From: a bacterium
GTDB taxonomy: Bacteria > Patescibacteriota > Minisyncoccia > 2-02-FULL-40-12 > IGHO2-12-FULL-4
DNA: 12,133 nt
Direction of reading: 5' to 3'
Assembly: GCA_030695705.1 (NCBI GenBank)
Contig: JAUYPS010000047.1
Location: 1-12,133 of the forward strand
Shown here: in pieces, positions 6,920 through 11,999 of the stretch
How the letters are laid out: each line of letters begins with the position of its first letter
How positions within the stretch are numbered: position 1 is the first letter of the stretch
Translations under genes and position numbers: made by a program
Notes under the pieces: generated by a model
Seen by the model: the letters and a program-made list of their open reading frames with translations, nothing else
The model's database searches: none
Told to the model about the DNA's origin: nothing

Positions 6920-7525
6920 ATGGCTTGGCAGACATTTGGATTCGAAAACATAAAGAAATACTTTGAAAGGGCGGTAGGGGAAGATTCGACTGAACATTCT
7001 TATCTTTTCAGCGGGCAGGAGATGATCGGCAAGAAAACTTTTGCATTAGAGCTTGCTTCCCATATACAGGGCAGCCCTGTTAACAGGGCTGCCCTGTATA
7101 TGGATCCGGATTTGCTTATGCTCGGAAACGAAGGTGTCAGCATAGACGATATCAGAAATCTGAAAAGTTTTTTGGGGTTCAAACCATATTCCAGCCGGTA
7201 CAAGATTGTTATTGTAGATGACGCGCACCAGATGGGGGAAGCGGCCGCTAACGCCATGCTGAAGGTCTTGGAGGAACCGCCGGCACATTCTTTAATTATT
7301 TTAATCAGCGCCAATCCGCAGGCTTTGCTTCCGACGATCTATTCCCGCTGCGTGGAAATTAAATTTGCTCCCCATCCGCGGACCGAGCTTTTGAAATATT
7401 TGGAGCAGATGGATTTGAATCAGGCTCAAGCCGAGTTTTTGGCTGATTTTTCCAACGGGCGCTTGGGGCTGGCTTACCGGCTTAAAGAAAAAAATGCCTT
7501 ACAGTATATTAAAAAGAATTTATAA
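6920..7525 (+). CDS. holB: DNA polymerase III delta' subunit, N-terminal part (domains I-II), cut by an in-frame stop
   Basis: The frame gives 201 residues of a clamp-loader AAA+ subunit, which helps load the sliding clamp onto DNA. It shows a degenerate P-loop SGQEMIGKKT (31-40), a Walker B-like IVIVDDAH (96-103), the hallmark NAMLKVLEEPP (111-121) and the SRC motif at 142-144. The Cys4 zinc module usual between P-loop and Walker B is missing; its place is taken by HIQGSPVNRAALYM (48-61), encoded by a perfect DNA palindrome. Domain II runs to YIKKN. The frame then ends at TAA 7523-7525, but the same reading frame continues with the collar domain. Delta' normally has about 290-330 residues; reading through the stop would give about 287. 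Whether the product is truncated, made in two parts or read through cannot be decided here. A dnaX fragment is less likely because the collar that follows looks like delta'. Confidence 0.82.
   Translation: MAWQTFGFENIKKYFERAVGEDSTEHSYLFSGQEMIGKKTFALELASHIQGSPVNRAALYMDPDLLMLGNEGVSIDDIRNLKSFLGFKPYSSRYKIVIVDDAHQMGEAAANAMLKVLEEPPAHSLIILISANPQALLPTIYSRCVEIKFAPHPRTELLKYLEQMDLNQAQAEFLADFSNGRLGLAYRLKEKNALQYIKKNL
7060..7103 (+). repeat. 44-bp perfect palindrome inside the delta' coding sequence
   Basis: Bases 7060-7081 are the exact reverse complement of 7082-7103, centred on GTTAAC. Each arm also holds a smaller inverted repeat, CAGGGC-A-GCCCTG, so either one long hairpin or two short ones can form. 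The inner 42 bp are 14 codons in register (residues 48-61), so the complementary strand spells the same peptide. It lies at a loop where relatives carry a variable or zinc-binding segment. Confidence 0.97.
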
Positions 7526-7540
7526 AGATTTAATAAATTA

Positions 7541-7783
7541 TTGAAATTAAATTTAAACGACCGGATTAAATTTGCCGAGAAAGTTCTGGCCGGAGACGAC
7601 GGAGAAGAACAAACCTTGGAGCTGTTGCTTTACTGGATGTTTTACCTGCGCTCCAATTTTTCTAAAAAATTAAAAATAAACCGAGCCAAGGTCTTAAGAG
7701 ATATCTTGGAAACGAGGCAAACTCTTTCCCATCCGCAATTTAACGCCAGATTGGCCTTGGAAAACTTATTAATAAATTTATAG
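7541..7783 (+). CDS. Delta' C-terminal (collar) domain, separated from the N-terminal part by one stop codon
   Basis: This 80-residue frame is in the same phase as the upstream delta' fragment and begins five codons after its TAA. The only local starts are weak (TTG 7541, no Shine-Dalgarno). The sequence is all-helical: LNDRIKFAEKVLAG, a middle helix with LLLYWMFYLRSNF, and the end HPQFNARLALENLLINL. The N-x-R-L-A-L-E-N-L-L-x-N-L ending is typical of the clamp-loader collar domain III. Preservation of this pattern argues that the part is still under selection or that the stop is recent. It may be made by readthrough, by reinitiation after the TAA, or not at all. The next gene starts 2 nt after its TAG. 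Confidence 0.6.
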   Translation: MKLNLNDRIKFAEKVLAGDDGEEQTLELLLYWMFYLRSNFSKKLKINRAKVLRDILETRQTLSHPQFNARLALENLLINL

Positions 7784-7785
7784 AA

Positions 7786-8274
7786 ATGCAAAAAGATAAA
7801 AACAATTTTGCCTATATTGATGGAACCAATCTTCATAAAGGTGTTAATAGGTTAGGCTGGAAAATTGACTACAGACGATTGCGCTTATGGTTAAAAAACA
7901 AATACGATGTTGAACGTGCCTATGTTTTTCTTGGCATGGTTATAAAGTATACAGACATTTATAATTATCTTCAAAATGCTGGGTTTATTATAGTTTTTAA
8001 AGAAACTATTCATGATGGAGATGGTAAAATAAAAGGGAATTGCGACGCTGACCTTGTTTTGTGGTCCGTGCGTGATGTTTATGAAAGTAAATTTGACAGA
8101 GCTATTCTTGTTTCTAGTGATGGGGATTATGCTAGCCTTGTACAGTTTCTGCAGGAAAAAAACAAACTCCTAGCGATTCTTTCTCCAAGCAACCATTGTT
8201 CTATACTTCTTAAGCGAACTGGTGCTAGAATAACTTATTTAGATTGGGTAAAACACAAAATATGTAGAAAATAA
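7786..8274 (+). CDS. NYN-domain (PIN-like, LabA-type) putative nuclease
   Basis: The 162-residue protein has the acidic pattern of NYN/PIN nucleases: Asp12 and Asn15 in YIDGTNLHKG, Asp87 and Asp89 in KGNCDADLVLWSV, and Asp112/Asp114 in VSSDGDYASLV, with alternating strands and helices. These residues would bind Mg2+ for RNA cleavage; the family includes bacterial and eukaryotic RNases, but the role of this member is unknown. There is no extra RNA-binding domain. The ATG lies 2 nt after the stop of the delta' C-terminal frame and has no Shine-Dalgarno, so translation may depend on ribosomes arriving from upstream. It is more AT-rich than delta' and frr, which might point to separate acquisition. 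No plus-strand terminator follows. Confidence 0.85.
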   Translation: MQKDKNNFAYIDGTNLHKGVNRLGWKIDYRRLRLWLKNKYDVERAYVFLGMVIKYTDIYNYLQNAGFIIVFKETIHDGDGKIKGNCDADLVLWSVRDVYESKFDRAILVSSDGDYASLVQFLQEKNKLLAILSPSNHCSILLKRTGARITYLDWVKHKICRK

Positions 8275-8310
8275 AAAGGCCCCCAATATGGCAAAACCAT
8301 ACAAGGGTCC
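8269..8310 (-). terminator. Hairpin with a minus-strand T-tract, convergent to the NYN gene
   Basis: TATGG (8287-8291) pairs with CCATA (8297-8301) around CAAAA, and an outer GG-CCC / GGG-CC part pairs with mismatches (8278-8283 with 8305-8310). On the minus strand it is followed by TTTTTATTT (8277-8269). The plus strand lacks a T-run, so it fits a minus-strand transcript better than the NYN mRNA. Confidence 0.45.
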
Positions 8311-8330
8311 TCTTCGTAGTAATATATTAT
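8270..8330 (-). ncRNA. Candidate small minus-strand RNA between the NYN gene and frr
   Basis: A promoter-like pair on the minus strand and the terminator-like hairpin at 8310-8269 bound a segment of about 60 nt with no sizeable reading frame. Its main feature is the hairpin itself. The transcript would end at the 3' end of the NYN mRNA in antisense. It is a prediction from signals only, and the transcript could also be a short untranslated fragment. Confidence 0.25.
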
Positions 8331-8359
8331 ATACTAACAAAACTAAAATGAAAAGTCAA
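8331..8359 (-). promoter_or_regulatory. Minus-strand promoter in the NYN-frr gap
   Basis: TTGACT (complement of 8354-8359), a 17-bp spacer and TAGTAT (complement of 8331-8336) form a fair sigma-70-type promoter pointing away from frr. An overlapping TATAAT on the same strand (8326-8331) is spaced 22 bp from it, too far. AT-rich DNA makes chance matches common. Confidence 0.35.
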
Positions 8360-8381
8360 TGATTAATTATCAACATTATAT

Positions 8382-8927
8382 ATGGACTTAAATAGTCACA
8401 AAAAAGAATTTGATAAAGTAATTGAGCATTTCAAAGGAGAGGCCAGTTCGATTCGCACCGGCCGGGCTGTTTCTTCGCTAGTAGACGAAATCTCCGTCGA
8501 ACATTATGGCGGGAAATACCAGATAAAAGAACTGGCCAGCATTTCTATTCCCGAGCCAAAAACTATTCTGATCCAGCCATGGGATAAAAGTTCTGTAGAG
8601 TCGATCGTCAAAGCCATTAAAAATAGCAACTTGGGACTGAACCCGATTTCCGATGGCCAAGGAGTTCGTCTAGTCATGCCGGCTTTGACCGAAGAGCGCC
8701 GGAAGGAATTTATTAAGCTTCTTAAGCAAAAAATGGAAGTGGCTCATATCGCGGTACGCAATATCCGTGGACAAATCTGGGACGATATCCAGGAGGCGGA
8801 AAAAGCAGGCAAAATCCGCGAAGGAGATAAATTCAAGGCCAAGGACGACCTTCAGAAAATAGTGGACGAATACAATGGGAAAATAGAGGAAATAGAAAAG
8901 AAAAAAGAAGAGGAACTGATGATGTAA
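8382..8927 (+). CDS. frr: Ribosome recycling factor
   Basis: RRF splits post-termination ribosomes together with EF-G so that subunits can be reused. The 181 residues span the whole protein: the three-helix bundle with IRTGRAVSSLVDEISVEHYGG (24-44) and the small beta domain with ASISIPEPKTILIQPWDKS (52-70). The hallmark LGLNPISDGQGVRL then follows, with the returning helices PALTEERRKEFIK and VAIRNIR-like VAVRNIRG. The end is rich in lysine and glutamate, as is normal. No obvious lesion exists. The frequent partner pyrH is not upstream; the neighbours are the NYN gene and a structured region. There is no Shine-Dalgarno before ATG 8382, and its promoter is not clear in the AT-rich gap. Confidence 0.96.
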   Translation: MDLNSHKKEFDKVIEHFKGEASSIRTGRAVSSLVDEISVEHYGGKYQIKELASISIPEPKTILIQPWDKSSVESIVKAIKNSNLGLNPISDGQGVRLVMPALTEERRKEFIKLLKQKMEVAHIAVRNIRGQIWDDIQEAEKAGKIREGDKFKAKDDLQKIVDEYNGKIEEIEKKKEEELMM

Positions 8928-8930
8928 TAA

Positions 8931-8957
8931 GGAGTACCCTACACGGGGCTTCACTCC
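8931..8957 (+). other. Small hairpin just after frr
   Basis: GGAGT (8931-8935) pairs with ACTCC (8953-8957), and an inner CCC (8937-8939) can pair with GGG (8945-8947) around TACAC. It starts 4 nt after the frr stop and has no T-run, so it is not a usual terminator; it could protect the 3' end of the mRNA or affect translation of the next small frame. Confidence 0.4.
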
Positions 8958-8974
8958 TACGATATGAAGTGGTG

Positions 8975-9169
8975 ATGTGGAAAGGACTACTTTTTGAATG
9001 GAAAGAGATCGTTCCTCAAGTAGTTGAGACCATCCGAAAGGAACGGGCGCCAAACGCCAAAGCCGTCGAACGAAAAATCGACAGCGTCGAGGAGGATTTT
9101 CTCGACTTCTACAAAAAATACCGGCCTATACCCATACCAAGACAGTCGTTTCGTGGACAAGGTATTTAA
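8975..9169 (+). CDS. Small hypothetical charged protein (uncertain)
   Basis: The frame gives 64 residues from ATG 8975 (66 from GTG 8969). It reads MWKGLLFEWKEIVPQVVETI and continues highly charged and helical up to DFLDFYKKYRP, then a proline-rich tail. No family is recognised and no Shine-Dalgarno is visible. It ends 22 nt before a good terminator, as a real gene would. Against it, the DNA contains several short inverted repeats (GTCGA/TCGAC at 9065-9081; GTCGAG/CTCGAC at 9087-9107), and another frame is open across the end (9024-9209). The stretch could instead be a structured RNA or the remnant of a frameshifted gene. Confidence 0.35.
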   Translation: MWKGLLFEWKEIVPQVVETIRKERAPNAKAVERKIDSVEEDFLDFYKKYRPIPIPRQSFRGQGI

Positions 9170-9175
9170 ATACCT
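9160..9175 (+). repeat. 16-bp perfect palindrome at the end of the small ORF
   Basis: AGGTATTTAAATACCT reads the same on both strands and contains the TAA of the small ORF. The GGTAT half can also pair with ATACC at 9135-9139, so two alternative hairpins are possible. It might be a protein-binding site or part of the terminator region. Confidence 0.6.
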
Positions 9176-9190
9176 GCTGAGTCCAAGTTT

Positions 9191-9233
9191 CAAACGCTTT
9201 GGCACATGATGTATCAGAGCGTTTTTGTTTTTT
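9191..9233 (+). terminator. Intrinsic terminator upstream of rseP
   Basis: AAACGCT (9192-9198) pairs with AGCGTTT (9218-9224) around a 19-nt loop, and a long T-tract (TTTTTGTTTTTT) follows. It closes the frr-small ORF transcript and separates it from the rseP promoter. Confidence 0.75.
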
Positions 9234-9272
9234 GGGTTTTGCGTTTCAGAGAAGATTTTTACAAATGGTAAT

Positions 9273-9301
9273 TTGAGGAAATATTAAATTTTTGTTACTG
9301 T
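9273..9301 (+). promoter_or_regulatory. Promoter of the rseP-type gene
   Basis: TTGAGG (9273-9278) and an extended -10, TG-T-TACTGT (hexamer 9296-9301), are 17 bp apart. Seven bases separate the -10 from ATG 9309, so the mRNA is probably leaderless. Confidence 0.5.
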
Positions 9302-9308
9302 TTATAGC

Positions 9309-10367
9309 ATGATTACGGCTTTAATCTTTATAATTGTTATCGGTGTTTTGGTGCTAGTTCATGAACTTGGGCATTTTATTACCGCCAAGAGAGCGGGGAT
9401 GAAAGTGGAGGAGTTTGGATTTGGTTTCCCGCCTCGGATGTTTGGAATTAAAAAAGGAGAAACGACCTATTCTATTAACTGGATTCCCTTTGGCGGATTT
9501 GTAAAAATTTATGGAGAAAGCGGAGAAGGCGCCGACGATTCTCGTAGTTTTGCCTCTAAAAAAGCCGGAACGCGGGCCAAGGTAATCGTGGCCGGGGTGG
9601 TGATGAATGTGATCTTGGCTTTTGTTTTACTTTCTATTGGCAATGTAATGGGTTTAAGAACAGCCATTGTTGAAAATGACCAGAATCCATTAATTCGTGA
9701 TCGTCGTATTCAAATTGTGCAGATTGTGCCTAATAGCCCCGCGGCCGAAGCCGGATTAGAATCACTGGATGAAATTATCGGTTTTGGCAATATTGCGGAA
9801 TTCCAGAATTATATCAGTGAAAACAAGGGAAAAAATATTGTCATGAAACTTGGACGGGGGAAGGATAATATTATTGAAAAAAACATTACTCCCCGCTTGG
9901 ACCCGCCAGCCAAGGAAGGAGCTCTGGGCATTTCTTTAGCTGCCACCGGAGTAATTAAATATCCTTGGTATCGGGCGATTTATAAGGGAGGGCGGCATAC
10001 TGTAATTTTGCTAATTAATACGGCTTATGGGTATGGATCGATCATCAAAAGTATTTTTACCACCGGTTCGCCGGGAGCGGATATTTCCGGGCCGATCGGT
10101 ATTGCTAAATTTACCGGTCAGGCGGTTCGGATCGGTTTTGCTTATTTACTTCAACTGACTGCGCTCATTTCCATCAATTTGGCGATCTTGAATATTGTTC
10201 CCTTTCCGGCTTTGGATGGAGGAAGGTTGTTATTTATCGGAATCGAAAAATTAAAAAGGTCTCCCATTTCCAGGCGGGTGGAAAATTTAGTTAATACTAT
10301 TGGCTTCGCCCTTTTGATTTTACTGATGATTTATGTAACAACTAAAGATATAAGCAGATTGTTTTAG
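9309..10367 (+). CDS. rseP: RseP-type intramembrane site-2 zinc metalloprotease
   Basis: This membrane protease cuts substrate helices inside the bilayer; relatives act in regulated proteolysis of anti-sigma factors and in clearing signal-peptide remnants. The 352-residue protein has the zinc motif HELGH (18-22) in the first helix, then FGGFVKIYGE (61-70) after it. A single PDZ domain (about 115-195, with IVQIVPNSPAAEAGL) follows, and then ISGPIGIAK (259-267). The third zinc ligand is Asp303 in NIVPFPALDGGRLL. Four membrane segments are visible (about 3-25, 92-114, 283-300, 330-346). One PDZ domain, not two as in E. coli, is common in other phyla. All catalytic residues are intact. No sigma or anti-sigma gene is nearby; dxr, cdsA and bamA, frequent neighbours elsewhere, are absent. 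Confidence 0.94.
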   Translation: MITALIFIIVIGVLVLVHELGHFITAKRAGMKVEEFGFGFPPRMFGIKKGETTYSINWIPFGGFVKIYGESGEGADDSRSFASKKAGTRAKVIVAGVVMNVILAFVLLSIGNVMGLRTAIVENDQNPLIRDRRIQIVQIVPNSPAAEAGLESLDEIIGFGNIAEFQNYISENKGKNIVMKLGRGKDNIIEKNITPRLDPPAKEGALGISLAATGVIKYPWYRAIYKGGRHTVILLINTAYGYGSIIKSIFTTGSPGADISGPIGIAKFTGQAVRIGFAYLLQLTALISINLAILNIVPFPALDGGRLLFIGIEKLKRSPISRRVENLVNTIGFALLILLMIYVTTKDISRLF

Positions 10368-10374
10368 ATTTTCC

Positions 10375-10520
10375 AGCTCTTCACCATAATACCTCTTCGG
10401 TCGTCAGAAATCCCAGCGTGATTTCTGACTCGCGCACGGTGAAGCCGATGTCTTGGCTTCACCCTCGCGTTATGCCGCTCGCAGCTTTGAGCGTCCTCAG
10501 AGGTACTATGGCTTTGAGCT
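10375..10520 (+). other. Structured element A: four-way inverted-repeat domain between rseP and proS
   Basis: The outer helix pairs AGCTC (10375-10379) with GAGCT (10516-10520) and CCATAATACCTCT (10384-10396) with 10499-10511 (12 of 13 positions pair). Inside are three hairpins: a perfect 10-bp stem 10403-10412/10420-10429; a perfect 9-bp stem 10438-10446/10455-10463 extended by CGCG 10431-10434/10466-10469; and a 5-bp stem 10476-10480/10489-10493. The fold is a four-way junction. No plausible reading frame was found. It may be an RNA or a palindromic mobile element; the one mismatch (A-C) does not favour the plus strand. Confidence 0.65.
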
Positions 10521-10527
10521 TAAAGAT

Positions 10528-10743
10528 TAGCGTAGTCGCCACTGCTTTTGAAGGCGTTTAAAATTGTGGATTGCTTAGCAACTAACTTTTCCAGCCCATG
10601 TGGAGCATAAGATGGAAAAGTTAGTTGCTGATCGGAAAGAGTATAATTATTCCTGAACTCTTTCCGAATCCACAGTTTTAACCGAGCGAGTTTTCCCGCT
10701 GGAGGAAAACGAGAGTCCGGAAAAAGCAGTGGGGACGAAGCTA
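10528..10743 (+). other. Structured element B: large multi-helix domain directly before proS
   Basis: The outer helix joins TAGC (10528-10531) to GCTA (10740-10743), GTC to GAC (10535-10537/10734-10736) and an 11-bp perfect stem 10539-10549/10722-10732. Within it, a 15-bp helix (10558-10572/10667-10681, one G-U on the plus strand) carries a perfect 17-bp hairpin (10577-10593/10613-10629) and a perfect 10-bp hairpin (10633-10642/10657-10666). A third hairpin, 10690-10696/10704-10710, is flanked by GA/GA. The element ends 11 nt before the proS ATG. It could be a leader controlling proS, an independent RNA, or a mobile palindromic repeat. No T-box consensus and no terminator T-run is present. 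Confidence 0.65.
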
Positions 10744-10754
10744 AAACAATTATT

Positions 10755-11987
10755 ATGAAGTTATCCCAACTTTTTAGTCGGACGGAACGGCAGGCACCGA
10801 AAGATGAAACCAGCGCCAACGCGCAGTTTTTGGAGCGCGGAGGTTTTGTTTACAAAAATAATTCTGGAATTTACACTTTTCTGCCTCTAGGTTGGCGAGT
10901 AATGGGGAAAATCGCCCAGATTATTCGAGAAGAAATGAATACGATCGGTGGTCAGGAAATTTTTATGCCCGCTTTAGTGGACAAACGCTATATGGAGGCC
11001 ACTGGCCGGTGGGATGTAGATGTGGCTTTCGAAGTGAGAGGTAAAAAAGAAAAAGAGGCCCGTTTTACTTTGGGATGGAGCCATGAGGAAATTATCACTG
11101 AAATTGCTTCTAAATTTATTAACTCGTATAAGGATCTTCCATTTTCTGCTTATCAAATTCAAACCAAGTTTCGCGATGAACCGCGGGCTAAGTCCGGTCT
11201 GTTGAGGGGAAAGGAATTTATGATGAAGGATCTTTACAGCTTTCATTCTTCGGAGGGAGATATGATGAACTTTTATAGCGAAGTCCGCACGGCTTATAAT
11301 AAAATTTTCGAAAGATGCGGATTAAAGGCCTTTTACACTTTGGCCGCCGGAGGGGTTTTTACAGCCAGCACCACCAATGAATTTCAGGTCATCTCCTCGG
11401 TAGGCGAAGATACTATTTTTGTCTGTACGCAATGCGAATATGCAGAGAACAAAGAGATCTCTTCTTTAAAAAATGAGTCGCTTTGCCTTAAGTGCGGAGG
11501 CAAAGTCAAAGAAGAAAAATCTATTGAGGTGGGAAATATTTTTCCTTTGGGAACGAAATACACCGAAGCATTGCATCTTCAGTATGTCAGCGAAAGAGGA
11601 GAAAAGAATTTTGTGGTGATGGGTTCTTATGGCATAGGTCTAAGCCGGTTAATGGGTACTGCGGTAGAGGTTCATCATGATGAAAAAGGTATTATATGGC
11701 CGGAAAGTATTGCTCCTTTCAAAGTGTATCTGATTGTCTTGGATAACGAGTGGGAAAAAGGCAATCAGATTTATCAAAAGTTACTGGATAAAGGGGTGGA
11801 AGTTCTGTATGATGACCGGGAAGGTAAAACAGCGGGAGAAAAATTTGCCGATGCCGATCTGTTCGGCTTGCCGATTCGCTTAGTTTTAAGCGCCAAAACT
11901 TTAAAAGAGAAAAGCGTGGAATTGAAGAGAAGAAACCAGGGGAAGACAGAATTAGTTAAACTTTCTAGTATCGAGAAAATTTTATAA
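10755..11987 (+). CDS. proS: Prolyl-tRNA synthetase, short form without the editing insert
   Basis: ProRS charges tRNA-Pro with proline in an ATP-dependent reaction. The 410-residue protein has the class II core: motif 1 around 45-72, motif 2 FRDEPRAKSGLLRGKEFMMKDL (139-160, Arg140), motif 3 GSYGIGLSRLMG (290-301, Arg298), and an anticodon-binding domain from about 322. The bacterial editing (INS) domain of about 180 residues between motifs 2 and 3 is absent. In its place stands a short segment with a Cys4 pattern (Cys224, Cys227, Cys244, Cys247), perhaps a zinc ribbon. The usual proline-pocket sequences are altered: T-x-E reads S109-H-E111, and S-H-E-F reads T-N-E-F (207-210). The last residues look complete. 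ATG 10755 has no Shine-Dalgarno; a poor -10 (TAAAAC, 10742-10747) lies 7 nt upstream. Confidence 0.95.
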   Translation: MKLSQLFSRTERQAPKDETSANAQFLERGGFVYKNNSGIYTFLPLGWRVMGKIAQIIREEMNTIGGQEIFMPALVDKRYMEATGRWDVDVAFEVRGKKEKEARFTLGWSHEEIITEIASKFINSYKDLPFSAYQIQTKFRDEPRAKSGLLRGKEFMMKDLYSFHSSEGDMMNFYSEVRTAYNKIFERCGLKAFYTLAAGGVFTASTTNEFQVISSVGEDTIFVCTQCEYAENKEISSLKNESLCLKCGGKVKEEKSIEVGNIFPLGTKYTEALHLQYVSERGEKNFVVMGSYGIGLSRLMGTAVEVHHDEKGIIWPESIAPFKVYLIVLDNEWEKGNQIYQKLLDKGVEVLYDDREGKTAGEKFADADLFGLPIRLVLSAKTLKEKSVELKRRNQGKTELVKLSSIEKIL

Positions 11988-11999
11988 AAAAAGATATTG

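Noticed and set aside
9024..9209. Second small plus-strand frame ending in FVDKVFKYLLSPSFKRFG
   Set aside because: It overlaps the 64-codon frame in another phase, its first half is low-complexity Ser/Arg/Lys typical of a shadow frame, and its stop falls inside the terminator stem region.
10682..10720. Kink-turn in the last hairpin of element B
   Set aside because: GA on both strands and a CCG/CGG outer stem look suggestive, but the second strand has five extra bases between GA and the outer stem, which does not fit the k-turn pattern.
10528..10754. T-box riboswitch controlling proS
   Set aside because: No AGGGTGGNACCGCG-like T-box sequence, no specifier-loop layout I could identify, and no terminator T-run before the ATG.
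10520..10819. Minus-strand 99-codon frame over the rseP-proS gap
   Set aside because: It runs through the long inverted repeats and into the start of proS in antisense, with no ribosome site and no protein-like pattern.
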